Shown piece after piece: positions 17,573-30,513 of a stretch of 64,000 bases of DNA (position 1 is the first letter of the stretch; the number at the start of each line of letters is the position of its first letter). The stretch spans positions 806,001-870,000 of the forward strand of contig NZ_JAPNJW010000002.1 in the NCBI RefSeq assembly GCF_026626745.1, given 5' to 3'. The stretch is from Nannocystis sp. RBIL2 (GTDB lineage: Bacteria; Myxococcota_A; Polyangia; Nannocystales; Nannocystaceae). Under the pieces are notes generated by a model. The model saw only the letters and a list, made by a program, of their open reading frames with translations, had not been told where the DNA came from and ran no database searches. Position numbers and translations under genes: made by a program.

Positions 17573-18864
17573 AGGCCTGCCTTGAGGTCGTGGAACACCA
17601 GGCCGGTCGGGATCTTCGGATAGAAGAAGGTGCTCTTCTGCGGCATCACCTCGCCGCTGTCGCACACCGCCCGGACATCGCGGACCGGCGTCGGGTTCAT
17701 GAAGCACACCAGCTGCACGTCGCTGCCGCCGGCGCGGGCCACCGCCAGCGCCTCGTCGGTCGACTTGTAGTAGCGGATGTTGGTGTTCTGCGCCTGCGCC
17801 TCGCGCGTCACGCCGAAGCCGCGATCGAGGATGAGCTCGTGCAGCAGCGCGACGTCGAGGCGCTGCAGCGCCGGCGCCAGGTGCTGCAGCCCGGCCGCCG
17901 CAGGGTCGAAGTCGGGGCGCAGCGACAGCACGACGAGCTCTCCGCTGGCCGGCACCGCCAGGCCGAACGCCGCGCCGCTCGCCCCCACTTCGGCCAGGCG
18001 CGCGCGCACTGCCGCCCCGTTGGCCGGCAGCGGCTCGCGGGTGATGGTGAAGAACGGCTCGACCTGCGCCAGCGCGGCCGCGAGGTCGAGGCCGGGCACG
18101 CTGTGGATCAGTCGGTGCGTCGGCAGGACCACGAGGCCGGGGTCGTCGAGGTTCGACAGGAAGATGAGGCCCCAGCGCGCCACCTCGCCCTTGCCCGCGG
18201 CCGCGAGCTCGTCGCGGAACGTGCACATCGTCTCGTAGCGATGGTGGCCGTCGGCGATGTAGATCTTCTTGTCCTCGAGCACGGAGCTGAGCGCGGCGGT
18301 GGCCGCCGGATCGTCGACGCGGTAGAGCACGTGGTGGGTGCCGTCGAAGTCGCCCTCGAGCACTGGCGCGCCGAGAGCCCTCGTGGTCGCGGCCTCCCAC
18401 GCGCGGCCGGGGTCGGAGAACATGCCGAACACCAGCTCGAGGTGAGCCTCGCACGCGCGCATCAGCTTGAGGCGGTCGGCCTTCGGACCCGAGAGCGTGC
18501 GCTCGTGCGCGAGCACCGGCCCGGCGCCGAAGCGGGTCAGCTCGACAAGGCCGATGAAGCCCTTGCGGGTGTACTGCTGGCCCTCCGAGGTGAACGTCTG
18601 GTGGTAGACGTAGAAGCTCGGGCTGTCGTCGCGCACCAGCGCCTCGCGCTCGAGCGCGGCGAAGCGCTGCGCGCCCTCCTCGTACTTCGCGTCGCCTTCC
18701 CCTTGGGGCAGGATCACGTGGATGCAGTTGTGCGGCGAGCGAGCACCGATGCGCTCGCGGCCGGCCGCGTCGACGACGTCGTACGGAGGCGCGAGCAGCA
18801 GACCGGCGTCGCCGAGGCGGGGGAGGTCGTAACGGAAGCCGCGGAGCGGGCGGACGTGTGCCAT
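17569..18864 (-). CDS. DUF1015 family protein
   Basis: 431 residues. Full-length DUF1015 protein with the family's typical start (PLRGFRYD, LLAPPYDVVD), the RDDSPSFYVY region, an ADGHHRYET motif in the middle and the C-terminal FFYPKIPTGLVF. The family is widespread, of unknown biochemical function, and often found near amino acid or SerC/SerA genes. Leads the operon with hisZ and purA by 4-bp overlaps. The ATG at 18864 has a TATACG box 7 nt upstream and no ribosome site, consistent with a leaderless transcript. Confidence 0.88.
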   Translation of the reverse strand: MAHVRPLRGFRYDLPRLGDAGLLLAPPYDVVDAAGRERIGARSPHNCIHVILPQGEGDAKYEEGAQRFAALEREALVRDDSPSFYVYHQTFTSEGQQYTRKGFIGLVELTRFGAGPVLAHERTLSGPKADRLKLMRACEAHLELVFGMFSDPGRAWEAATTRALGAPVLEGDFDGTHHVLYRVDDPAATAALSSVLEDKKIYIADGHHRYETMCTFRDELAAAGKGEVARWGLIFLSNLDDPGLVVLPTHRLIHSVPGLDLAAALAQVEPFFTITREPLPANGAAVRARLAEVGASGAAFGLAVPASGELVVLSLRPDFDPAAAGLQHLAPALQRLDVALLHELILDRGFGVTREAQAQNTNIRYYKSTDEALAVARAGGSDVQLVCFMNPTPVRDVRAVCDSGEVMPQKSTFFYPKIPTGLVFHDLKAGL

Positions 18865-18871
18865 CGCCCGC

Positions 18872-18877
18872 CGTATA
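18872..18877 (-). promoter_or_regulatory. Putative -10 box (TATACG) of the DUF1015-hisZ-purA operon
   Basis: The box ends 7 nt before the ATG at 18864; no recognisable -35. Confidence 0.35.
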
Positions 18878-18940
18878 CCACGCTTCTCGCGCGCGGCGCG
18901 GGCGTCCCCGGCTCGCGGCTGCAGGCCTCCGCAGGTTGTC

Positions 18941-20212
18941 TCATTCCACTCGACGGGTGAGCGCTCGCACGCCGATGTCACGGCGGAACTGGCCGCCCTC
19001 GACCTCGATGCCGGCGAGCGCCGCGTAGGCGCGCTCGATGGCCGCCCGCAAGTCGACGCCGCGAGCGCAGACCCCGAGCACCCGCCCGCCACGGGTCTCC
19101 CAGCCGAGCGCGCCGCGACGCGTACCGGCGTGGAACACCTTGACGTCGGCGAGCTCCGCGACCGTCTCGAGCCCGCGGATCGCCGCGCCCGGTCGGGTCT
19201 CGCCGGGATAGCCGGCCGCCGCCACCACCACGCTGGCGGCCGGCGCGGCCGCGTAGGTCCTCGGCGTCAGCTCGCCGCGAGCGGCCGCCAGCAGGTCGGC
19301 GACGATCGGCGTCTGCAGCCCGAACAGCACCGGCTGCGCCTCCGGATCGCCGAAGCGGCAGTTGTACTCGATCACCTTCGGCGCCCCGTCCGGCGCGATC
19401 ATCAGGCCGACGAACAGCACGCCGACGAAGCGTCGCCCCTCGGCGCGCAGCCCGGCCAGCGTCGGCCCCACGATCTCCTGCTCCGCCCGCCGCAGCACCG
19501 CCGCGTCGCACACCGGCGCCGGGCAGTAAGCGCCCATCCCGCCCGTGTTCGGCCCCTGATCGCCGTCGCGCAGGCGCTTGTGGTCCTGGGCGGGCGGCAG
19601 GAGGCTCCAGCGCTCGCCGTCGGTCAGCACGAACAGCGACGCCTCCTCGCCGTGCAGCCGCTCCTCGAGCACCACCGTCGCGCCGGCGTCCCCGAAGACA
19701 TGTCCTTCGAGACAGGACCGAACGGCCAGCTCCGCCTCCTCGAAGGTCTCCGGCACGACCACGCCCTTGCCGGCCGCCAGGCCGCTGGCCTTGATCACCG
19801 GCGGGCTGGCGAACGAGCGCACCGCCGCCAGCGCCTCGTCGAGCCCGGTGGCCGTCGCGTGCGCCGCAGTCGGGATCGCGTGGCGGGCCATGAACGCCTT
19901 GGCCACAGCCTTGCTGCCCTCGAGCTCCGCGGCCGCCGCCGACGGCCCGAACACCGCGTGACCGGCCGCGCGCAGGCGGTCCGCCAGCCCGTCGACCAGC
20001 GGCTGCTCGGGGCCGACGATCACCAGGTCCGGGCGCAGCGCGTCGGCCAGCGCGACCTGGCCCGCGAGGTCGCCGACGCCGACCGCGTGGCAGGTCGCGT
20101 CCTCGGCGATGCCGTCGCTGCCCGGCGCCGCGTGGACCTCGTGGCCCTCGACGCGGCAGCGCCACGCCAGCGCGTGCTCGCGGCCGCCGCCGCCGACGAT
20201 CAGGACCTTCAA
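18941..20212 (-). CDS. purD: Phosphoribosylamine-glycine ligase (GAR synthetase)
   Basis: 423 residues from a TTG that gives the family start [19 protein letters not shown] and TTG codons further upstream lie inside a repeat array. ATP-grasp enzyme joining glycine to phosphoribosylamine, step two of purine synthesis. Motifs: [11 protein letters not shown] (ATP loop), [45 protein letters not shown] (metal ligands). One repeat unit lies in frame at about residues 165-171 (SCLEGHV), between two conserved helices. Follows purH by 55 bp on the same strand. The start codon directly abuts the repeat array, so translation initiation may be affected by it. Confidence 0.95.
   Translation of the reverse strand: MKVLIVGGGGREHALAWRCRVEGHEVHAAPGSDGIAEDATCHAVGVGDLAGQVALADALRPDLVIVGPEQPLVDGLADRLRAAGHAVFGPSAAAAELEGSKAVAKAFMARHAIPTAAHATATGLDEALAAVRSFASPPVIKASGLAAGKGVVVPETFEEAELAVRSCLEGHVFGDAGATVVLEERLHGEEASLFVLTDGERWSLLPPAQDHKRLRDGDQGPNTGGMGAYCPAPVCDAAVLRRAEQEIVGPTLAGLRAEGRRFVGVLFVGLMIAPDGAPKVIEYNCRFGDPEAQPVLFGLQTPIVADLLAAARGELTPRTYAAAPAASVVVAAAGYPGETRPGAAIRGLETVAELADVKVFHAGTRRGALGWETRGGRVLGVCARGVDLRAAIERAYAALAGIEVEGGQFRRDIGVRALTRRVE
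19699..19716. repeat. 14-nt-period palindromic repeat inside purD
   Basis: CATG, TCCTTCGAGA, CAGG; encodes part of a surface loop before the FGDAGATVV strand. Confidence 0.65.
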
Positions 20213-20258
20213 GCTGCTCTTCGGGACATGCACGATCGCACCTGGCCTTTCGGACCTG
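20213..20258. repeat. 14-nt-period palindromic array between purH and purD, 4 blocks
   Basis: GCTG, CATG, CCTG and CCTG start at 20213, 20227, 20241 and 20255. The array fills most of the purH-purD gap and ends at the purD start codon. Confidence 0.7.
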
Positions 20259-20267
20259 CGCAAAAGG

Positions 20268-21875
20268 TCAGTGGCGGAAGTGCCGCTGACCGGTGAACAC
20301 CATCGCCAGGCCGTGCTCGTCGGCCGCGGTCACGACCTCCTCGTCGCGGACCGAGCCGCCGGGCTGGACGATCGCGGTCACGCCGGCCGCGGCCGCGGCG
20401 TCGACCCCGTCGCGGAACGGGAAGAACGCGTCGGAGGCGAGCACCGCCCCCTGCGCGCGCTGGCCCGCGCGGGCCGTCGCCTGCCGGGCCGCCTCGACGC
20501 GCGAGGTCTGCCCGCCGCCGATGCCGACGGTCGCCCCGTCTTTGCACAGCACGATCGCGTTCGAGCGCACCGCCTTGCCGACGATCTGCGCCAGCTCGAG
20601 GTCGCGCAGCTCCGAGGCCGTGGGCGCGCGCCGGGTCGCCACCTTGCCCTGCCCCGCCGCGACCGTCACCGCGTCCTCGCGCTGGGCCAGCAGGCCGCCC
20701 GCGATCGAGCGCAGGCGCAAGGCCGGCTGGCTCTCGGGACCTGTCCCGACGAGCATGTCCTCGAGCGACAGCAGGCGGAGGTTCTTCTTGCTGGCCAGCA
20801 GCGCCAGCGCCTCCGGCCTGAACGACGGGGCGATGACCACCTCGAGGAAGGTCTCCGCGAGCCGCTCGGCGACGGCGCGGTCGACCGGCCCGGACAGCGC
20901 CACGATCCCGCCGAACGCGCTCTCGGCGTCGGCCTCGCGGGCGCGCACGTACACGTCCGCGAGCGACTCGTCGCCGCGGGCGATCGCCGCGCCGCACGGC
21001 GACACGTGCTTGATGACCGCGGCCGCCGGGCCCAGGCGGCTGAGGTCGCGGCACAGGCCCAGCGCCGCGTCGGCGTCGAGCAGGTTGTTGTACGACAGCG
21101 CCTTGCCCTGGTGCTGGACCGCGCGGTGCAGCCCGGCCGGCTCGCTGGCCGCCAGCTCGCTGGCGTAGAAGCGCGCCGGCTGGTGCGGGTTCTCGCCGTA
21201 GCGCAGCTCGCCCTGGGCCGCGCCGGCGACGAACAGCCGGTCGGGCAGCGCATCTGTCCCGACGGACAGGCCGGTGTCGTCGTAGCGCGCCAGGTAGCCG
21301 GCGATCGCCGCGTCGTAGGCGGCCGTGTGCGCGTAGGCCTTGCGCATCAGCGAGCGGCGCAGGCTCTCGGGCAGCGCGCCGCCGTGCTCGCGCAGCGCCT
21401 CACCGACGCGCGCGTAGTCGGCGGGATCGACGACCACCGCCACGCGCTGCCAGTTCTTGGCCGCCGCGCGCACCATCGCCGGACCGCCGATGTCGATGTT
21501 CTCGACCGCGTCCTCGAAGCTGCTGCCGGGCTTGGCGACGACCTGGCGGAACGGATAGAGGTTGACGACCACGAGGTCGATCGGCGCGATGCCGTGGAGC
21601 CGCAGCTCGGCCTCGTGCGCCGGGGTCGGCAGGGCCAGGATCCCGCCGTGGATCTTCGGATGCAACGTCTTGACGCGCCCGCCGAGGATCTCGGGCGCGC
21701 CGGTATACTCGCTCACCTTGACGACCGCGACGCCGAGCGCCTCGAGGGCCTGATAGGTCCCTCCGGTCGACAACACCTCGACCTGGGAGTCGATGAGGAT
21801 CTGCGCCAGGACCTCGAGGTGGGTCTTGTCGCTGACGCTGACGAGGGCGCGACGGATCGGCGTGGGCGCGGTCAT
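20268..21875 (-). CDS. purH: Bifunctional AICAR formyltransferase / IMP cyclohydrolase
   Basis: 535 residues, the usual length. Performs the last two steps to IMP. The N-terminal MGS-like cyclohydrolase domain shows [45 protein letters not shown] and NIDIGGPAM; the C-terminal formyltransferase domain has [23 protein letters not shown] and [10 protein letters not shown] (the catalytic Lys-His pair; most members have NPCG, here SPCG) and ends [10 protein letters not shown]. Two repeat copies are in frame, near residues 202-207 (TGLSVGTD) and 373-383 ([11 protein letters not shown]). Upstream of purD; no clear promoter seen. Confidence 0.97.
   Translation of the reverse strand: MTAPTPIRRALVSVSDKTHLEVLAQILIDSQVEVLSTGGTYQALEALGVAVVKVSEYTGAPEILGGRVKTLHPKIHGGILALPTPAHEAELRLHGIAPIDLVVVNLYPFRQVVAKPGSSFEDAVENIDIGGPAMVRAAAKNWQRVAVVVDPADYARVGEALREHGGALPESLRRSLMRKAYAHTAAYDAAIAGYLARYDDTGLSVGTDALPDRLFVAGAAQGELRYGENPHQPARFYASELAASEPAGLHRAVQHQGKALSYNNLLDADAALGLCRDLSRLGPAAAVIKHVSPCGAAIARGDESLADVYVRAREADAESAFGGIVALSGPVDRAVAERLAETFLEVVIAPSFRPEALALLASKKNLRLLSLEDMLVGTGPESQPALRLRSIAGGLLAQREDAVTVAAGQGKVATRRAPTASELRDLELAQIVGKAVRSNAIVLCKDGATVGIGGGQTSRVEAARQATARAGQRAQGAVLASDAFFPFRDGVDAAAAAGVTAIVQPGGSVRDEEVVTAADEHGLAMVFTGQRHFRH
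20726..20757. repeat. 14-nt-period palindromic array inside purH, 3 blocks
   Basis: GCTG, CCTG and CATG start at 20726, 20740 and 20754. A single unit (TCTG, TCCCGACGGA, CAGG) occurs at 21253-21270 in the same gene. Confidence 0.65.
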
Positions 21876-21911
21876 AGGCGCGCCCGCGGTACCACCCGCG
21901 CGGCGGCCGGG

Positions 21912-22487
<576 letters not shown>

Positions 22488-22561
22488 GATGATCCCCATG
22501 CGGCGCGCGCGGAGCGGCGCCGTTATCCCCAAAATTCGCGGTGGTGAGCGGAACGAACGAG

Positions 22562-22607
22562 CAGGTCTAAAAGGACAGGTCCAAAAGGACAGTTACAAAA
22601 GTTCAGT
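22562..22607. repeat. 14-nt tandem array at the 3' end of the MerR gene, 4 blocks
   Basis: CAGG, CAGG, CAGT and CAGT start at 22562, 22576, 22590 and 22604 with spacers TCTAAAAGGA, TCCAAAAGGA and TACAAAAGTT: the most regular tandem copy in the window. The MerR stop codon (22593) lies inside it. Confidence 0.75.
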
Positions 22608-23138
22608 CGGACTCGCGGCCCCACCGCCCCGCGGACGGACAGCGCCGCCGCCGGCGATGAGCAGCTTCTCGAGGCGGTAGACGCCGGACAGCAGCGCGTC
22701 GGCGGCCGAGCGGAGCGAGCGGAGCTCGCCGTAGAGGCTGTCGCGCCGCGGCGACGGATCCTCGGCGTCGATCTTCGCGGTGAAGGCGGACAGCAGCTCC
22801 TCGAGCGCCTCGTCGAGGATCTCGATGCTGTCCTTGAAGGTGAGGAACTTGGCCTGGATCTCCTCGATCGTGTAGCGCTCCGCCATCAACTTCTTGATGG
22901 TGTTGATGCGACGCACCGCGCGGATCGGGTACACGCCGTGCGAGCCGAGGTGCTTGCCCTTGTGGCCGACCCGCCGCGAGCGCGGCACCAGGCCGAGCTG
23001 CACGTAGCGGCGGAGGTTCGCCTCGCTGAACTTGACGTCGGCGTCCTCGAACACCGCGACGAGCTGCTGCGACGACAGCCCCTCGGGGCTGGTCACTTCG
23101 ATGTCGCGGATCTGGGCTTCGGTGAGCGCGGTCGGCAT
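22593..23138 (-). CDS. MerR-family transcriptional regulator
   Basis: 181 residues. A MerR winged helix-turn-helix at about 20-95: LSSQQLVAVFEDADVKFSEANLRRYVQLGLVPRSRRVG and a wing/second helix AVRRINTIKKLMAERYTIEEIQ. It is followed by a helix (KFLTFKDSIEILDEALEELLSAF) suited to dimerisation; no cobalamin, cysteine metal site or GyrI effector domain is present. The last residues (AASPTELL) come from a 14-nt repeat array that carries the stop codon. A palindrome overlapping a likely promoter 145 bp upstream could be its own operator. Confidence 0.8.
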   Translation of the reverse strand: MPTALTEAQIRDIEVTSPEGLSSQQLVAVFEDADVKFSEANLRRYVQLGLVPRSRRVGHKGKHLGSHGVYPIRAVRRINTIKKLMAERYTIEEIQAKFLTFKDSIEILDEALEELLSAFTAKIDAEDPSPRRDSLYGELRSLRSAADALLSGVYRLEKLLIAGGGAVRPRGGGAASPTELL

Positions 23139-23276
23139 GGCGGGGTGCTGCGGAGGGAGTCGCGGCCGGGAGCGCGTGGAAGGCAGTGCCCGGGCGGAGA
23201 GGCTTCACAAGGTAGCGGAGGTGCGATCCAAGCCGTGTAGTTCCTTTGGCGCGATCAGGTTGGCTTGTGGGTCCGC

Positions 23277-23297
23277 AATATAATCTACTGAGTAGAT
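23277..23297 (-). promoter_or_regulatory. Candidate operator palindrome and -10 box upstream of MerR gene
   Basis: ATCTACTGAGTAGAT (23283-23297) is a perfect 15-bp palindrome directly upstream of a minus-strand TATATT box (23282-23277). MerR proteins usually bind palindromes in the spacer of their target promoter, so this fits autoregulation, though the -35 element is weak. The same bases also read TATAAT on the plus strand (23279-23284). Confidence 0.4.
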
Positions 23298-23752
23298 CAC
23301 TAGAAGCACTTTCACGCGAGCTCGGCAAGTTTCGGTCGTCTCGCATTCTGCGATAACGTTCAGTACCCCCCTGCCCAGGCATTCAGTTGAAGCGCCGTAC
23401 GAGCAGCTGTCGCGCCCGCGAGTCCGTCGCGCGAGCAACAGCCTCAGCCGCCGCAACGCTGGCCAGACGCGAGATCTCGCCGCCGCCACGACACGGCCGA
23501 CCGCCGGCTCGATCTACTCAAGCGATCGCAGTGACACGCGCTCGCAAACTCGATGTGCAGATCTCCATCACTGAGATCTCGTCGAGTGCCGCCTGACCTT
23601 CGAGCCAGGCGCAGCCGACGCGCGCATGCGCGCAACCGCCGACTCGCTTCACGCGATCTGGCCGTAAACCCCAGCAAACGGGCGATCAGCACGGGTTCCG
23701 GAGATCGCATCTCGCGAAGCCGGCTCGCGCTGCCGGCCCCTCGTCATGCGCC

Positions 23753-23827
23753 GCAGCAAGTCGGCTCCACGAGCCGACTTGCGAGCATCACGAGGCAGCA
23801 AGTCGGCTCCACGAGCCGACTTGCGAG
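23753..23827. repeat. Two 33-bp direct repeats each holding a 27-bp inverted repeat
   Basis: Identical copies at 23753-23785 and 23795-23827, unit spacing 42 bp. Each contains a perfect inverted repeat with 12-nt arms (GCAAGTCGGCTC and complement) around CAC, followed by GAG, so the right half ends in TTGCGAG like the neighbouring palindromes. Confidence 0.85.
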
Positions 23828-23876
23828 ACGCAGCACGACCCGCCAGGAGCTCGCTACGCCGGAGCAGCAGATCTCG

Positions 23877-24197
23877 CTCGCAACTTGCGAGTCGGCCCGC
23901 GCTGGCCGGCGTGACGCTCCCAGGCGGGACCTCGATCGCCGCGCGCTCGCATGCTGCGAGGAAGGCAGCGACCGCTCGCAACCTGCGAGCCCTGCCCTCG
24001 CCGCTCGCTCGGCCCGACCGCTCGCAACTTGCGAGGAGAGATCCGTCCCTCGCAACTCGCGAGGCCTGTCCTCGCGGCCCGCCCCACCCGACCGCTCGCA
24101 ACTTGCGAGGCCCGCCGCCCTCGAGCCGCGAGCCTGTGCCCGGCATCCGCACCGGCCGGCCGGCCGCCTACTTCGAGCGCCGATCGCAACTTGCGAG
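23877..24197. repeat. Array of CTCGCAACTTGCGAG palindromes
   Basis: 15-bp palindromes start at 23877, 24021 and 24095 (perfect) and at 23946, 23975, 24049 and 24183 (one to three changes, mostly keeping symmetry). Spacings are 69, 29, 46, 28, 46 and 88 bp, so a 28/46 alternation is partly kept. A shared flank CCCGACCG precedes two of them. Half-sites TTGCGAG are scattered elsewhere (for example near 54905 and 56330). Confidence 0.8.
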
Positions 24198-24542
24198 CGC
24201 GACCGCCGGCATCGACCCGCGATCGCTTACCAACCCTGCGCTCACTCGCGCGCGGCCTGAAACCTGAGGGTTCCTGCCCTCGGCTCGGCGCGCGCTCCAA
24301 CTAGCGAGCCGTCGACGCACTCACGGGCGTGGCGCCTACGGGCGGCTCGAGCTCGACTCTTCGAGCACTCGCCGCGTACAGGCGTGGGGAGGATCGAGCT
24401 GCAGCGGCGCAGGTTCTGGCGAACGCGACCCTGAAGGTCGTGCCCGCCCATGGCTGTCCCAAAGGACAGGAGCATCCCATCGCTCGCTCGTGTTGCCGCG
24501 ACGCACGCTCACGGAGCCTCGCGTCGTCGCGCGAGCCTTCGT

Positions 24543-25409
24543 TCAACCCGGCGACAGGGCGATGGTCGACAGCGACGCGAGCGAGCGCCAAGCGATCGGG
24601 TCGTAGCGCTCGGGGCCGCCGTACTTGTACGACTTCTTCTCGTGCTGCCAGACCACGCCCCGGTCGACGCAGCCGTGGAACCGGTCGTCGCGCGGGCAGT
24701 AGATCCGGACGTGGAAGTGGTCGCTGTGCGTCGGTGCGTCGGGCGGGTCGTACATCACCGCGCGCGCGTACTCGATGAGCCAGCGCGGCTTCTTGTGGCG
24801 CGTCGCGTACTCGAGGAGCCGGTCCTCGAGCGGCAGAGACACGAAGATCCACTGCACGCGGATGGTAGCGTCGCTGAGCAGCGCCTCGACCAGGGCCCAG
24901 TTGCGAGCGGTGTCGAAGCGGCGCTCCTGCCAGATCGCGTCGTTGTAGGTGCCCTTGCCGCGGACGTACGGCTTGCCCTCGCCGTCGTAGCGGATCATGT
25001 CGTTCTCCGGGGGCGCCAGCGGCTTGCCCTGTTCGTCGACGCTGTAGAAGATCAGGTCGACGTCGCGGCCGCTCTGGTGGCTGCTGTGCCACTTCGACTT
25101 GCCGCCGCGCTGCGGGCTGAGGTCGGCGATGCCGAGCGTCGCCTTCTTGGCCCCGCCGCGCACCGTCTTGGCCGCGCGACCCAAGGCGCTGACCAGCTCC
25201 TCGGTGCCGTACTGGAACCCGCGCGTCTTCCAGCGCTCGCCCACCGAGAAGCCGCTGCCCGTCAGCTCGAGCTTGGCCGGCCGGCGCAGGCGGCCGTGGC
25301 TCGACAGGCCGGTCGACACGCTGGTGCCGTCGGTCCAGAGGTTGGGACCGGCGCAGCTGGTGAGGACGAGCCCGAACGCGAGCGCGACGGCCTTCGCGCG
25401 ACGACGCAT
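24543..25409 (-). CDS. mepA: Penicillin-insensitive murein endopeptidase (M74), lipoprotein
   Basis: 288 residues. Signal peptide with lipobox LTSC (Cys about 19). Zinc-site motifs of MepA are complete: SSHQSGRDVDLIFY (His and Asp ligands) and HSDHFHVRIYC (His ligands and catalytic His). The enzyme cuts D-alanyl-meso-DAP cross-links in peptidoglycan; E. coli MepA is periplasmic, whereas this one would be membrane-anchored. The extra cysteines near the C-terminus (YCPRDDRFHGC) may form a disulfide. Upstream of the ATG a GAGGG site and a TAAAAG box are present. Confidence 0.92.
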   Translation of the reverse strand: MRRRAKAVALAFGLVLTSCAGPNLWTDGTSVSTGLSSHGRLRRPAKLELTGSGFSVGERWKTRGFQYGTEELVSALGRAAKTVRGGAKKATLGIADLSPQRGGKSKWHSSHQSGRDVDLIFYSVDEQGKPLAPPENDMIRYDGEGKPYVRGKGTYNDAIWQERRFDTARNWALVEALLSDATIRVQWIFVSLPLEDRLLEYATRHKKPRWLIEYARAVMYDPPDAPTHSDHFHVRIYCPRDDRFHGCVDRGVVWQHEKKSYKYGGPERYDPIAWRSLASLSTIALSPG

Positions 25410-25590
25410 ACCCTCATTCTTTTAGTCCCTCCGCGTCACGCTGTCCAAAGACGGGCAAACTCGCGCTGGCGCGCGTGGTGCCGCGTCCGAGGTTGCAGAC
25501 CCGGCGACCGCCGCGAACAGCCACCGAGGACCGAGGAGAGGTCCGCCCCCGCGCGAGGCGCCCGGGCGTACGCGTGCATGCGGGCGAGAA

Positions 25591-25626
25591 AGCGAAAAGG
25601 GCCGAGCCCCGCGAGGGACTCGGCCC
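25591..25626 (-). terminator. Rho-independent terminator of dnaK
   Basis: On the minus strand GGGCCGAG/CTCGGCCC arms with an inner CCC/GGG extension form a hairpin, followed by CCCTTTTCGCTTTC. It starts about 20 bp after the dnaK stop. Confidence 0.85.
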
Positions 25627-25644
25627 GGTGCGCGCCGGAGCGCG

Positions 25645-27588
<1,944 letters not shown>

Positions 27589-27684
27589 TGTGGAACTCTG
27601 ACCTTTCTCGGACTTGGGCCCGTACGGGCCGGGGGACTTCTGCTTCCCTCTCGAGCCCACCAGGCCGGGAAGCGTTACGGGCGC

Positions 27685-27712
27685 AGAGTAAGGCCCGGTT
27701 CTCGCATGTCAA
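27685..27712 (-). promoter_or_regulatory. Sigma-70-type promoter of dnaK
   Basis: Minus strand TTGACA (27712-27707), 16-nt spacer, TACTCT (27690-27685). No CIRCE element seen. Confidence 0.6.
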
Positions 27713-27774
27713 TCGGCCGGCGAGCGGCCCGAGCAGGTGGAAGGGCCCGGAAAATGCACCGGGTCGCAGCGCCC

Positions 27775-27801
27775 CGAGCGACCGAACGAATCGGTCGCTC
27801 G
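27775..27801. terminator. Hairpin downstream of lon
   Basis: Perfect 10-bp stem CGAGCGACCG/CGGTCGCTCG with a 7-nt loop, 64 bp after the lon stop. There is no T-run, so intrinsic termination is uncertain. Confidence 0.45.
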
Positions 27802-27864
27802 CAACCAAAGGCCGCGGGCCCGGGGATGAGACTCCCAGGGCCCAGCGGTCCGCAAAAGCCGCGC

Positions 27865-30315
<2,451 letters not shown>

Positions 30316-30327
30316 AAGAGTGCCGGA

Positions 30328-30355
30328 AACGTAACACTCGGCCCTAGGCTGTCAA
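30328..30355 (-). promoter_or_regulatory. Sigma-70-type promoter of lon
   Basis: Minus strand TTGACA (30355-30350), 16-nt spacer, TACGTT (30333-30328); predicted transcript start about 6 nt before the GTG. Confidence 0.6.
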
Positions 30356-30499
30356 CCACGCGAGTTCCACGCGCGCGGACGGCTGATTCGTGGCCCGAAG
30401 AACGGAATTTGCGGTCTCGGGCGCGGACGGACGCGTCGTCAATTACGCCGATAGTCCGCGAGAATCGGCGCGCGCCCCGGCCGGGCGCAGCGACGATGT

Positions 30500-30505
30500 T
30501 ATAGT
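30500..30505 (+). promoter_or_regulatory. Putative -10 box (TATAGT) of leaderless sigma-54 activator gene
   Basis: Ends 8 nt before the GTG at 30514; no ribosome site in between. Confidence 0.4.
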
Positions 30506-30513
30506 CGCGGTAA

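Larger units (their letters stand above)
23139..24542. other. Repeat-rich noncoding block of 1.4 kb
   Basis: No open frame here has coding character; the longer frames simply translate the palindromes in several registers. The left 250 bp is less GC-rich than the rest and holds a promoter-like site and a palindrome. The centre (23753-24197) holds two 33-bp direct repeats and about seven short palindromes. The right end contains one 14-nt repeat unit (24453-24470) and the 3' side of mepA. Confidence 0.65.

Noticed and set aside
23753-24197. CRISPR array
   Set aside because: Repeats are symmetric, of two kinds, spacers vary from 13 to 73 nt and no cas genes are present.
23553-24260. Long open frames on both strands in the repeat block
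   Set aside because: They translate the palindromes in several registers, are R/S/A-rich without any domain, and overlap each other; no start signals.
27775-27801. CIRCE element for dnaK control
   Set aside because: The hairpin is downstream of lon and its sequence does not match TTAGCACTC-N9-GAGTGCTAA.
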